DNA of 64,000 nt. Origin: JAKZRT01 sp965247915. Lineage in GTDB: Bacteria; Pseudomonadota; Alphaproteobacteria; Rhodobacterales; Rhodobacteraceae. The stretch covers positions 1,674,001-1,738,000 of the forward strand of contig OZ252048.1 of assembly GCA_965247915.1 (NCBI GenBank), given 5' to 3'. Each line of letters starts with the position of its first letter. Position 1 is the first letter of the stretch. The notes beneath the pieces were generated by a model. The model searched no databases and had not been told where the DNA came from. It saw only the letters and a program-made list of their open reading frames with translations. Positions 37,327 through 46,356 of this stretch are shown in pieces. Both the position numbers and the translations under genes were made by a program.

Positions 37327-38595
37327 GGGCACCTCTATAAAATGCATCTGGCGTGAACGCGCTGTAGATTTGCAGGATGATGCGGCGGAGGGATGGCAGT
37401 CATGGCACAGATGGGCTTTTTTGATCTTTCAGATCGTTACGAGAGCCTGGATGCGAAGAAGGACCCGCTGGTCGAGATCAATGCAGTTGTACCGTGGGAA
37501 GAGTTCCGCCCGCTTCTGGAGCAGGTCTGGCGCAAGCCTGAAAGTGAGCGGAAATCACGCGCGGGGCGCAAGCCGATGAACGCGGTACTGATGTTCAAAA
37601 CCCTGGTTCTGAGCGCGCTTTACAACCTTTCGGATGATCAGGTCGAATACCAGATCCGGGACCGGCTTTCGTTTATGCGTTTTCTGGGTCTTGGTCTTGG
37701 TGACCGGGTGCCGGACGCAAAGACCGTGTGGCTGTATCGCGAGGCGCTGGCGCAGGCGGGCAAGGTGGATGATTTGTTCAAACTCTTTGACGGACATCTG
37801 GCGCGGCAGGGCTACATTGCACGGGGCGGCCAGATACTGGACGCGTCCATCGTGCCGGTGCCGCGCAACCACAACACGCGCGCGGAAAACGCGGCGATCA
37901 AGGGTGGCGAGGTGCCGGAAGACTGGGAAAACAAGCCTGCCAAGCGATCACAGAAGGACGTTGATGCACGCTGGACCAAAAAGCACGGCAAAAGCCACTA
38001 TGGCTACAAGAACCATGTGAATGTCGATCGTAAGCACAAACTGATCCGGCGCTATCACGTCACGGGCGCTGCCGTTCACGACAGCCAGGTGGTGGACGAG
38101 TTGCTGATGCGCGGCAACACCGCCTCCAGGGTCTGGGCAGATGCGGCCTACCGGTCGGAAGAAATCGAGGCGAAGCTCAGGGCGAGAGGACTGACAAGCC
38201 GCATCCACCGCAAGGGCAAACGGGGCAGGCCTCTGACCGAACAGGCAATGAAAAGCAACAGGACGAAATCCTCGGTTCGTGTCCGTGTCGAGCATGTGTT
38301 CGGCGCGCAGGCGAACGACATGGGTGGCACGCTGGTGCGAACCATCGGTCTGGCGCGGGCCAGGGCCAGGATCGGGATGAAGAACCTTGCCTACAACATC
38401 CGGCGGCTTGGCCAGTTGCACCGCCTAAACCCATTCCCGGTATGAAAACACGAGGATGCTGTGGCGATCTGCGCCACCAATGCCCGGCGCGGATTAAGGA
38501 TCGAGACTGACCACCTAAAACCCAGCGTGCCGATGGCCGATAGAACCGAAATCAGGCATAATATGCCCTCAGAATGTCAATAAATCGAGGTGCCC
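37327..38595 (+). mobile_element. IS5-family insertion sequence in tctC
   Basis: 1269 bp bounded by GGGCACCTC and its complement GAGGTGCCC (9 bp of inverted repeat, similarity continuing inward). A 4-bp direct repeat CTTG flanks it at 37323-37326 and 38596-38599. One intact transposase gene on the plus strand. A clean insertion with an intact gene suggests it is recent. Confidence 0.93.
37402..38445 (+). CDS. IS5-family transposase
   Basis: 347 aa from ATG 37402 (MAQMGFFDLSDRYESLDAKK); an in-frame ATG three codons upstream also exists. N-terminal DUF772-like helical region (KTLVLSALYNLSDDQVEYQIRDRLSFMRFLGL), DDE residues in LDASIVPVPR and VWADAAYRSEE, and the C-terminal VEHVFGAQ ... RARARIGMKNLAYNIRRL. 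Full length and uninterrupted. Confidence 0.93.
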   Translation: MAQMGFFDLSDRYESLDAKKDPLVEINAVVPWEEFRPLLEQVWRKPESERKSRAGRKPMNAVLMFKTLVLSALYNLSDDQVEYQIRDRLSFMRFLGLGLGDRVPDAKTVWLYREALAQAGKVDDLFKLFDGHLARQGYIARGGQILDASIVPVPRNHNTRAENAAIKGGEVPEDWENKPAKRSQKDVDARWTKKHGKSHYGYKNHVNVDRKHKLIRRYHVTGAAVHDSQVVDELLMRGNTASRVWADAAYRSEEIEAKLRARGLTSRIHRKGKRGRPLTEQAMKSNRTKSSVRVRVEHVFGAQANDMGGTLVRTIGLARARARIGMKNLAYNIRRLGQLHRLNPFPV

Positions 38596-39351
38596 CTTGG
38601 TGACAAAGAGGCCATTCCAGAGCGCAATGTTCAGATCAGGGGCCAGTTCACCAACCGTCGGCGCGCCGGGCACCAGGCTGATGCGCTGATCGGTGATCGC
38701 CATCAGCACCTTCACGTCTCCCAGGCACGGCAATATCAGCTGCAGAGTGGTGTTGATGACATCGGCGTCGCCGCTGGCCAACGTGTTGCAGTCGAGCGCG
38801 TCAAACGCCGCGTCCGAGCTGTAGTTGATACCGGCCAGCACCGCATGCGCCTTGGTCACGCGGGTTGGCACCAGCGGGTCGCCAAAGTGGCCAAGCGCCA
38901 CATCGTTCGACTGGCTGTGCGCGGCCAGTTCCTCCATCGTTGAATAAGGCGCATCGCCTGCCGCCGCGACCACAAAGGGATAGGTCAGGAATATGCCAAG
39001 CGGGTCGAACTTTGCCGGTGCCAGCTTGTCGATGCCGATCACATGGCCGACCACCGGCACGCCGATTACAAACGACCCGATAGTGTAGCCATCGGCGGGC
39101 GCAGTCGCCACGTCGATGGCCCCGGGGAAGGGTCCGCCGCCGCCGCCGGGCTTGTTCACCACCGCAGCGCTTACACCGTATTCGGCCTGAAAGTCTTCGG
39201 CGATCATCCGCGTCAGCACATCTTCCAGATCACCCGGTGGCCAGGGCACGATAAAGCTCACCGGTTTTTCGGGGTATTCAGCCCATGCCGCGCCAGCGGC
39301 CAGAACCGCAGCCCCAGCAACTGCAGCAGCAAGGATATTTGTTTTCAACAC
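38596..39351 (-). pseudogene. tctC 5' part (TctC-family substrate-binding protein, IS5-disrupted)
   Basis: Starts at GTG 39351 with GGAG upstream (an ATG nine codons earlier is possible) and has a Sec signal peptide ending LAAGAAWAEYPEKPVSF. VNKPGGGGGPFPGAIDVATAPADGYTIG is the TctC family signature. It breaks off in GLFVTK at the IS5 insertion and then reads into the IS. No tctA/tctB membrane genes are adjacent, so it would have been an orphan binding protein. Divergent from an IclR regulator that probably controlled it. Confidence 0.9.
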
Positions 39352-39371
39352 GTCAGCACTCCCTGTGTTTT

Positions 39372-39396
39372 GGTTCATTATTCGAACCTTTGGTTC
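39372..39396. promoter_or_regulatory. candidate IclR operator
   Basis: Between the divergent tctC and iclR-type genes, three GGTTC arms occur: GGTTC (39372-39376), GAACC (39384-39388) and GGTTC (39392-39396). The last two make a perfect palindrome with a TTT spacer. A further GGTTC lies near 39453. Its place and symmetry fit binding by the neighbouring IclR protein; this is inference. Confidence 0.45.
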
Positions 39397-39496
39397 TGAT
39401 TTAGATTGACTTTTCAAAACCCGCCCGTCAACCAATAACGCTATATATCCGGTTCGCAAACGGGCTTCCGATCCAGCAGGAGTGCAAATAAATTCG

Positions 39497-40276
39497 ATGG
39501 GGACAGTAGCCAAGGCTCTGAAACTGATGGGATATTTCAACAGGTCGCGGCACGAGATCGGGCTCAGCGAGCTATCGCGGCTGGCCGGAATGAACAAGGC
39601 GACCACGCTGCGTCTGCTGCGCGAGCTCGAATCAGAAGGGCTGGTCGAGCAGCTGTCAAAGAGCCGCGCCTACCGGCTGGGTCCCGGCCTTCTGCGACTG
39701 GCAGCACTGCGCGAGGCCACCGTGCCGATGCGCCGGATCGTGCAGCCCGTGGTCGACCGGCTGGCCGGCATGACCGGCGAGACCGCGCATCTGGGGCTGC
39801 TGCAGGGCGACCGGCTGGTGGCCTTTGCGCACGCCTATTCCACCGCCCACGCCACGCGGGTGATGATGGACGACATCGACGAGCTTGCCTTTCACGCCAC
39901 CGGATCGGGTCTGGCGGTGCTCACGTTCTCGGCAGCGGCGTTCCAGGATCGGGTTCTGGCCAGTGACCTGCATGTGTTTACCGGTGCCACTATGACCGAT
40001 CCCGCCGAACTGCGCGCCGCGATGGCCCGGTTTCGGCTGACCGGCGTGGCAATATCTGTGGGTGGGGTCGAGGTCGATGTCCACGCCCATTCCGCGCCCA
40101 TCTTCGACACCGGCGGGGCGCCCGTAGGGGCCATCACCGTGGCCGCACCCGTCAGCCGCATGACGCGCGCGCTGAGCGTCGAACTATCCGCGATGGTGCG
40201 CGCCGCGGCGGCCGAACTGACGGCGGCCATCGGTGGCGAGGCGCCCGCCGCCTATCCGGTCGAGGCCGCGGCATGA
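39497..40276 (+). CDS. IclR-family transcription regulator
   Basis: 259 aa from ATG 39497 (MGTVAKALKLMGYFNRSRHE); GTG 39482 is an alternative but its spacing to AGGAG is too short. N-terminal winged HTH: IGLSELSRLAGMNKATTLRLLRELESEGLVEQL. C-terminal IclR effector domain follows (GETAHLGLLQGDRLVAFAHAYS, GAPVGAITVAAP). It is divergent from the disrupted tctC and reads toward the aminotransferase, so it probably controls one or both. Confidence 0.9.
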   Translation: MGTVAKALKLMGYFNRSRHEIGLSELSRLAGMNKATTLRLLRELESEGLVEQLSKSRAYRLGPGLLRLAALREATVPMRRIVQPVVDRLAGMTGETAHLGLLQGDRLVAFAHAYSTAHATRVMMDDIDELAFHATGSGLAVLTFSAAAFQDRVLASDLHVFTGATMTDPAELRAAMARFRLTGVAISVGGVEVDVHAHSAPIFDTGGAPVGAITVAAPVSRMTRALSVELSAMVRAAAAELTAAIGGEAPAAYPVEAAA

Positions 40277-40346
40277 AAGCGCGTGCCGGAAACATCCTAC
40301 GCCCGAGCGCTGGATCCACTGAGCCTGAGTATCAGGGAGCAACCCC

Positions 40347-41699
40347 ATGAAAGATGGTAACTTTCTAAAAGAGATGAACGCCCGGTCGCTGTGGCACCCG
40401 ATGGCGCATCCTGCCGACAGCCTGGCCAATCCGCCGATCATTCTGACCGGTGGCGAGGGGGTTCGCATCAAAGATGTGGACGGGCACGAGGTCGTGGACG
40501 GGGTAGGGGGCTTGTGGAATGTCAACTTGGGCTATTCCTGCGACCCGATCAAAAATGCCATCGCCGAGCAGCTTGACCGGCTGCCCTATTATTCGATTTT
40601 TCGCGGCACGTCGAACGACGCGGTGATCCAGCTTTCCGAAGAACTGCGGCGGTTTTTCGAACCCGACGGTCTGAGCCGCGCCTTTTACACCTCGGGCGGG
40701 TCCGACAGCGTTGAGACCGCGCTGCGTTTGGCGCGCCAGTATCACAAAATCAGGGGCGACGAAGGCCGGGTCAAATACTTCAGCCTGAAAAAGGGCTATC
40801 ACGGCACCCACTTTGGTGGCGCCTCGGTCAACGGCAATGCCAATTTCCGCACCGCATACGAGCCGCTTCTGGCCGGCTGCCACCATATTCCGGCCCCTTA
40901 TGCCTATCGCAACCCCTTCGACGAAACCGACCCGGCGCGGCTGGCCGGGAAATGTCTGGCCGCCCTGGAGGACGAGATCGCGTTCCAGGGCGCGGGCACC
41001 ATCGCCGCGTTCATCATGGAACCGGTTCTGGGCGCGGGCGGCGTGATCGTCCCGCACGAGACCTTCATGCCCGGCGTTCGCGACATCTGTTCGCGCAACG
41101 GCATCCTGCTGATCGCCGACGAGGTGATCACCGCCTTTGGCCGCACCGGATCGTTGACCGGGTCGCGGCACTGGGGCGTACAGCCCGACATGAACTGTAC
41201 TGCCAAAGCGATTACCAACGGCTATTTTCCCTTCGGCGCGGTGATGATTTCCGAAGCCGTGGCCGAAGTGTTTGAACGCGACGAAACCGGTAAAGCGTCT
41301 ATCGGTCATGGCTATACCTATTCCGGGCATCCGGTAGGGGCAGCGGCGGCGCTGGCCTGTCTGGCCGAGACCGAACGCCTGCGGCCCCATGAAAACGCCG
41401 CCGCGCGCGGTGCCCAGCTTTATCAAGGATTACAGGCGTTTGGCGAGAAATACGAGGTGATCGGCGACGTGCGCGGCGGGGCCGGGCTGATGTGCGCGGT
41501 CGAACTGGTGTCGGACCGCAAAACCAAAGCCCCGATCGACAAGGACCGCATCGGATTGTTGCACCGGGTGGCTTACGAGAACGGCGCGATGATCCGCATC
41601 TCGGGGCAAACCATCCTTCTGTCGCCACCGCTGGTGCTGAGTGCCGATGATGTCGATGTGATCCTGATGGCCATCGACAAAGGGCTGGCCGCGATCTGA
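40347..41699 (+). CDS. class III aminotransferase (omega-amino acid / polyamine type)
   Basis: 450 aa PLP enzyme. PLP Lys is in CTAKAITNGYFPFGAVM, the Asp that contacts the pyridine N is in LIADEVITAFGRTG, and the small-domain region TSGGSDSVETALRLARQYH is conserved. Substrate unknown: taurine, beta-alanine, putrescine and diaminobutyrate aminotransferases are all in this family. It is 70 bp downstream of the IclR gene and convergent with a glutamine-synthetase-like gene, which suggests an amine catabolism context. Confidence 0.88.
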   Translation: MKDGNFLKEMNARSLWHPMAHPADSLANPPIILTGGEGVRIKDVDGHEVVDGVGGLWNVNLGYSCDPIKNAIAEQLDRLPYYSIFRGTSNDAVIQLSEELRRFFEPDGLSRAFYTSGGSDSVETALRLARQYHKIRGDEGRVKYFSLKKGYHGTHFGGASVNGNANFRTAYEPLLAGCHHIPAPYAYRNPFDETDPARLAGKCLAALEDEIAFQGAGTIAAFIMEPVLGAGGVIVPHETFMPGVRDICSRNGILLIADEVITAFGRTGSLTGSRHWGVQPDMNCTAKAITNGYFPFGAVMISEAVAEVFERDETGKASIGHGYTYSGHPVGAAAALACLAETERLRPHENAAARGAQLYQGLQAFGEKYEVIGDVRGGAGLMCAVELVSDRKTKAPIDKDRIGLLHRVAYENGAMIRISGQTILLSPPLVLSADDVDVILMAIDKGLAAI

Positions 41700-41744
41700 G
41701 CGAAGGGGCGCGAAGGGCGCAGATAGTGCGCGAACCACTTTGAT

Positions 41745-43034
41745 TCAAATAAAATAAACGTAGAAGTCCCGCAGCGCATCGCCTTCCAGTTCGCGGGTTT
41801 TCTTGACTTCCTCAGTTTTCATGAAGACGTGGTTGGCGACCAGTTCGGCCCCAACGGCCTCGGCCAACGCCGTATCCGCGGCCAGATCGGCCACTGCCTC
41901 GGCCAGCGATCCGCCCACGCCTTCGGTGGCATCGGTCACTTCGAACCCGTCCCCGGTTTCGATCGGCGGCAGCGCCAGGCCAGACTCAACGCCCAGCCGC
42001 GCCGCCTGCAGGACGGCGGCAACGGCGGTATAGGGGTTGGCCGAGGCGTCGGCCATCCGGTGCTCGAGCCGCGCCTTGGTGCCGCCTTCGGAACTGACCC
42101 GCGTGGTCACGTTGCGGTGATCGCCGCCCCAGTTCTGCCAGTACCCGGCCAGCGCCCCGGGTTGCAGCCGCTGGTACGACGTGGCGGTCGGCGCGATCAG
42201 CCCCGCCAGCCCCTTGTGGTGGTGCAAAAGTCCGGCCAGACAGCCGCGCGCCAGCTCGTTCAGATGGTCCGGTCCGCCGCGGTCGTCATCCGCCAGCGCA
42301 ATGAGACCATCAGCGTCGGTAAACGAGAAGTTGATGTGCATCCCGGCGCCGCCGGCCGCGGCGATCGGTTTCGGCATGAAGGTCAGGATCACCCCGTGAT
42401 CGAGCGCTATCTCACGCGCCATAAGGCGAAAAAGCACAATGTCGTCAACGGCTTTGACCGCGTCGTTAAAGGTCAGCGTATATTCAAACTGCGGCGTGTC
42501 ATATTCGCCGGTAATCATGTCGAGCGCAAAACCCAACCCGTCAGCGACCTCCCAGATCCGGTCGTTGAAGCGCAGCGGATCAGTGAACGGACCGGTCCCG
42601 TTAACCACGCCGCCCGGCGCGTCGTAGGGGCGTAAGCACCCGGTGTCGTCGGCCACCAGCGCGAAGGCTTCCAATTCGATCCCCACCTTGGGGGTCAGCC
42701 CGCGTGCTTGCCAATCGGCCACCGCGCGCCTCAAGGCCCCGCGCGGGCAGAGTGCCAGCGGCTCGCCCGCGTCGTCGTAAAGATCGCCCAGCACAATTTT
42801 GGTCGCAGGCTCCCACCCATCGCGGATGTCCTCGGCCTGCCAGCGCAATTCCATATCGGGCAGGCCCTCCATCATCATCGCCCTCGGCGCGGGCAACAGA
42901 TCGCGGTCGTAATGTACGCCAAAGGTCGACCGGCAGAACCGCGTCGCATCGGTGCCGATTTTCGAGCCGGGCAGGTATTTGCCCCGCATGATGGAAAGGT
43001 GATCGCAGAAAAGCGCGCGCAGCCGGTCGTTCAA
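41745..43034 (-). CDS. glutamine synthetase-family ligase (GlnT/PuuA-like)
   Basis: 429 aa, starting at TTG 43034 (no ATG precedes the conserved FCDHLSIMRGKYLP), with AGGGGA upstream. GS signatures: GIELEAFALVADD (metal/Glu), GAGMHINFSF, GLIAPTATSYQRLQPG, HRNVTTRVS and the C-terminal EHRMADASANPY. Shorter than and diverged from GlnA, so it is likely a gamma-glutamyl ligase acting on an amine. It follows the P450 gene by 15 bp and is probably cotranscribed. Confidence 0.82.
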   Translation of the reverse strand: MNDRLRALFCDHLSIMRGKYLPGSKIGTDATRFCRSTFGVHYDRDLLPAPRAMMMEGLPDMELRWQAEDIRDGWEPATKIVLGDLYDDAGEPLALCPRGALRRAVADWQARGLTPKVGIELEAFALVADDTGCLRPYDAPGGVVNGTGPFTDPLRFNDRIWEVADGLGFALDMITGEYDTPQFEYTLTFNDAVKAVDDIVLFRLMAREIALDHGVILTFMPKPIAAAGGAGMHINFSFTDADGLIALADDDRGGPDHLNELARGCLAGLLHHHKGLAGLIAPTATSYQRLQPGALAGYWQNWGGDHRNVTTRVSSEGGTKARLEHRMADASANPYTAVAAVLQAARLGVESGLALPPIETGDGFEVTDATEGVGGSLAEAVADLAADTALAEAVGAELVANHVFMKTEEVKKTRELEGDALRDFYVYFI

Positions 43035-43049
43035 ATCAGTTGTCCCCTG

Positions 43050-44309
43050 TCATGCCATGCGAACCGAAACCGGCAAATATTTGATCCCGCCGACGAAGTT
43101 CGAGCGCAGAAATCGCTGCGGCCCGTCCGGTTCTATCTTTTCGATCCGTTTCGATAATTCCTCGAACAATACGCGCACTTCAAGCCGCGCCAGCCACATG
43201 CCCAGACACAAATGCGGCCCGCCGTGACCGAAAGCCAGATGCTTGTTGGGTGTGCGGTGCAGGTTCACGCGCAGGGGCGCGTCAAACTGGGCCTCGTCTC
43301 GATTAGCCGAAGCGAACCAGTAAAGCACTTTGTCGCCTGCCCGCAGGGTTTTGCCTTGCGCCTCGATCTCCTGCGTCACCGTGCGCCGGAAATAAAGCGC
43401 TGGCGTGGCCCACCTGATGATCTCGTCGGGCGCGGTCTCCCAGACCGCGCCGCCGGCCTTCATTTGGTCCAGCAGTTCGGGCTGATGCGCCATCGCCTGT
43501 ATGCCCGCCGCAATCGAATAGCGCGTCGTGTCGTTGCCGGCGGCCACCAGCAGGCAGAAGAAATTGCGGAACTCCTCCTCGGTGATGGTGTTGCCGTCCG
43601 CATCGGGTTGCAGGATCAGGTGCAAAACGCCGCCGGTGTCGCCCGCCGCATTTTTCGCGGCCATCAGGTCTTTGGCGTAATCATAAAGCTCGGCCCCGGC
43701 GGGCGAATTGAACGGCATCATCCGGTAGTCGTCGGTGTCGAGCCGGTCGAGTACATGATCGGTGAAATCCGGGTCGGTGTTGGCGATCAGAGCATCGCCC
43801 TTGGTCACAAGCCACGGCAGGTCTTCGTCGGGCGTGCCCAGAATGCGGCCCAGCATGCGCATGGGCAGTTGCCGGGCAATCTCGTGCGTGGCGTCGAAGC
43901 GCCTCCGCGGCAGGGCTTTGTCGAGAATTTCGACCGACAGGGCGCGAATGTCGTCCTCAAACCCGGCCACCACGGCCTTGGAAAACGCCCGCGCCACCAT
44001 GATGCGCACCTTCATATGCTCGGGCGGATCGGTTTCCTGGAAGGTGCGCCGCGCCAGGTACTCGGCGTGGGTCTGGTCCTCCATCCGAATGCCCTGGGCC
44101 GAGGAAAACACTTTGAAGTTGCGGTTCATCTCGACGATGTCGCCGTAGCGCGTGATCGACCAGAACCCCTGACCGTCGGCGTAATCTGTCCACGAAACCG
44201 GATCGTCGCGGCGCAAACGGGCAAAAGTGTTGTGCGGCGGGCCGTCGACAAAGGCGTCGTGACTGGTCAGATCGGCGTGGCCATCATCGGTAGGGGTCCA
44301 AACGGTCAT
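43050..44309 (-). CDS. cytochrome P450
   Basis: 419 aa from ATG 44309; a GTG two codons earlier is possible. I-helix: VAAGNDTTRYSIAAG; K-helix region: ETAPDEIIRWATPALYFRRT; heme loop: FGHGGPHLCLGMWLARLE, with the axial Cys. The bacterial class I layout needs a ferredoxin and reductase; fdxA in this window is not an obvious partner. Upstream of the GS-family gene, so the pair may oxidise and conjugate the same substrate. Confidence 0.92.
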   Translation of the reverse strand: MTVWTPTDDGHADLTSHDAFVDGPPHNTFARLRRDDPVSWTDYADGQGFWSITRYGDIVEMNRNFKVFSSAQGIRMEDQTHAEYLARRTFQETDPPEHMKVRIMVARAFSKAVVAGFEDDIRALSVEILDKALPRRRFDATHEIARQLPMRMLGRILGTPDEDLPWLVTKGDALIANTDPDFTDHVLDRLDTDDYRMMPFNSPAGAELYDYAKDLMAAKNAAGDTGGVLHLILQPDADGNTITEEEFRNFFCLLVAAGNDTTRYSIAAGIQAMAHQPELLDQMKAGGAVWETAPDEIIRWATPALYFRRTVTQEIEAQGKTLRAGDKVLYWFASANRDEAQFDAPLRVNLHRTPNKHLAFGHGGPHLCLGMWLARLEVRVLFEELSKRIEKIEPDGPQRFLRSNFVGGIKYLPVSVRMA

Positions 44310-44413
44310 AGGCACCTTGGTCTTGGCTTGAGGCAGGTTAGCGGGCGGCCTATATCTGGCAAGCGAATTCTTTGGGAATTATATCCCTGACTACGCAAGC
44401 GCTGAGTGGCGGG

Positions 44414-44749
44414 TCAGTTTGAAGTGGTTGGCGCCTGAGCCATGTACTTGCCGTCACGAAGCAAAGGCCAAGCCTCTTCGTACGGCATGATGTCTTCATG
44501 CTTGGATCGCCAATGAGTGTCAACGCCATCCCATCCATTGCCCTGGAAGACGTGGCCGCATTCAGGGCACACCTTTTGGGACTCGCCTGATTCCACGGCC
44601 TTTGGCTTCTTCAGCGGTGGCCTCTGGAACAGCGCCTGGGCGATCTCCTCTGGCTCCGCGTCGATGGGCGGGAGCGTGACGTTGGACGGAGGCGAACCCT
44701 TATTGGGTTTCTTTGTTGTTGTTTTGCTGGATTCTACAACCTCTGTCAT
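44414..44749 (-). CDS. small zinc-finger-like protein, third gene of Panacea cassette
   Basis: 111 aa, not recognised as a known family. Residues 1-45 are Pro/Lys/Ser-rich and look disordered, with DAEPEEIAQALFQRPPLKKP. A C2H2-like knuckle follows: VCPECGHVF ... THWRSKHE (Cys-X2-Cys, then His-X4-His). Its ATG overlaps the stop of the IS3-disrupted gene (ATGA), so it is in the same translational unit. Either an extra antitoxin-like part or an accessory factor; function unknown. Confidence 0.6.
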   Translation of the reverse strand: MTEVVESSKTTTKKPNKGSPPSNVTLPPIDAEPEEIAQALFQRPPLKKPKAVESGESQKVCPECGHVFQGNGWDGVDTHWRSKHEDIMPYEEAWPLLRDGKYMAQAPTTSN

Positions 44750-44855
44750 TCCTCATCTTTCGGGCCGAACTTCGCGCCGTGGATTTGCACTTCATCCTGA
44801 TCGTAGGAGTACAGAACCCAGATCTCTAGCGTTTTGGCGAGTTGATTCGCTGGAA
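44746..44855 (-). pseudogene. 3' fragment of small IS3-disrupted gene (putative toxin)
   Basis: Reads IPANQLAKTLEIWVLYSYDQDE... to a TGA that overlaps the zinc-finger gene start. Together with 46154-46356 it makes a 102-aa protein after removal of the IS3 element and one GGAA. On its own it lacks a start codon. Confidence 0.82.
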
Positions 44856-44934
44856 TGACCTGCTCCCCGAAAACTGGTCCATTTGAAAGGAGGATCTGTT
44901 CGCTTAATGTTCACGAGAACGAGGAGAACAGAGA

Positions 44935-45201
44935 ATGCGCAAGTCACGGTTTAGCGAAGAGCAGATTGTTCGGATCATTCAGGAGTATGCGGCGGGTGCG
45001 AAAGTGTCCGAGTTGTGCCGTAAGCACGGTATGTCGGATGCCACCTTTTACAAATGGAAAGCCAGGTATGGCGGCCTTCAGATTTCCGATGTCAGGCGGC
45101 TGAAAGACCTGGAATCGGAGAACGGCAAGCTGAAGAAGCTGCTGGCCGAAACCATGCTTGATAATGCTGGCCTGAAAGGGCTTCTGGCAAAAAACTTCTG
45201 A
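44935..45201 (+). CDS. IS3 transposase OrfA
   Basis: 88 aa. Helix-turn-helix N-terminus (RKSRFSEEQIVRIIQEYAAGAKVSELCRKHGMSDATFYKWKARYGG) and a leucine-zipper tail (LESENGKLKKLLAETMLDNAGLKGLL). Ends with the slippery sequence A AAA AAC (45189-45195) in the right phase for a -1 shift into orfB. Confidence 0.92.
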   Translation: MRKSRFSEEQIVRIIQEYAAGAKVSELCRKHGMSDATFYKWKARYGGLQISDVRRLKDLESENGKLKKLLAETMLDNAGLKGLLAKNF

Positions 45202-46093
45202 AGCCTGCAAGCCGCCGGGAAGCAGTCATGGTTCTTTGCCGTGACTATCAGTTTTCAACTCGGCGGGCCTGTGGGCTGATTGGGTTTTCCAGATCGAGTA
45301 ATGAATACAGAGGAAGGCCGGATCGCCATGCGAGGATACGGGAACGGCTGGTACGCTTTCCGGCAAACACCGACGCTATGGCTATCGCATGTTGCATGCC
45401 AAGCTTGGCCAGGAGGGTTTCAAGGTGAACGTGAAAGTGGTGGAGCGACTTTACCGAGAGGAGCGCCTGACCCTGCGCCGCCGCAATCGCAAGAAAATCC
45501 CCAAGGGCGTGCGCGAAGGCGCCTGGTGCCCGATCGCCGCCAACCAGCGGTGGAGCCTGGACTTCACCATGGATGCGCTCGCCAACGGCAGGAAGTTCCG
45601 CACCGTCAATCTGAAAGACGACTGCACACGGGAATGTCCGGCGATTGATGTGGCCCTGTCGATCCCCGGCTCCCGCGTGGTGGAAATGCTGGAACGGGTG
45701 GCTCGTGAGCGGGGGTACCCGGATGTTCTGACCGTTGACAATGGGCCTGAACTACGAGGCCGCGCGCTTGATGGCTGGGCAGATGATCACGGCGTGCAGC
45801 TCTACTTCATCGACCCGGGCAAGCCGACCCAGAACGCCTACATCGAAAGTTTCAACGGCCGGTTTCGCGAAGAATGCCTGAACTTGAACTGGTTCACCTC
45901 GCTGGCCGAGGCAGAAAGGATCATCGAGGACTGGCGGATCGATTACAATCAAAACCGGCCCCACTCTTCGCTGAACTATCAAACCCCGGAAGAATTTGCC
46001 GCAAACAGGCCTTTCCATAAACCGCAATGGGCAGCGACGCTTGAGCTATCTGAAGGCTCCGCGCCACCGCCCATTGCTCACGCCGCCGAATAA
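45195..46093 (+). pseudogene. IS3 transposase OrfB, frameshifted
   Basis: The -1 frame after the slippery site reads AVMVLCRDYQFSTRRACGLIGFSRSS up to about 45358, then loses one base (RERLVRF continues in another frame) and resumes as HAKLGQEGFKVNVKVVERLYREER with the DDE catalytic core (WSLDFTMDALANG, TVDNGPELRG, YIESFNGRFREECLN). One lost base near 45355-45370 explains it. The element cannot make its own full transposase. Confidence 0.88.
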
Positions 46094-46153
46094 TGGCAAA
46101 CAAAAGAGGAACAGAGTCTACCTAAAAGTGGCCCTCAAATTGGGGGCAGGTCA

Positions 46154-46356
46154 GGAATAACGTATACGAGATGGTTCTGATGGCTGGTGCGCTTCCGCGG
46201 CACGCCAGCCTCCGGGGTGCGTGCAAGCAGCCATTCCACGCCGCGCCAATGATCGTCGAACCTCGGCGGTTGATTTTCTTCTCGATCAACGAATTCTTGA
46301 GCGCGGCGGTCAAGAACTACAGTGCGATATTGAGGCCAATACGGGCCATTCGCCAT
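46154..46356 (-). pseudogene. 5' fragment of small IS3-disrupted gene (putative toxin)
   Basis: Starts ATG 46356, overlapping the Panacea-gene stop (TAATG), and reads MANGPYWPQYRTVVLDRRAQ... to ...NHLVYVIP at the IS3 junction. Rejoining with 44746-44851 gives 309 nt = 102 codons plus stop with no shift. The whole protein has EWLLARTPE and, at the end, WVLYSYDQDEVQIHGAKFGP, which vaguely resembles RelE/ParE-type toxins; that likeness is not proof. Confidence 0.78.

Larger units (their letters stand above)
44856..46153 (+). mobile_element. IS3-family insertion sequence
   Basis: 1298 bp. Ends: TGACCTGCTCCCC (left) and the complement of TGACCTGCCCCCA (right). It is flanked by direct repeats GGAA at 44852-44855 and 46154-46157, a 4-bp target duplication. 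Carries orfA and a damaged orfB. Confidence 0.92.

Noticed and set aside
45228..45428. Independent gene in the IS3 element
   Set aside because: It is the first part of orfB before the one-base deletion.
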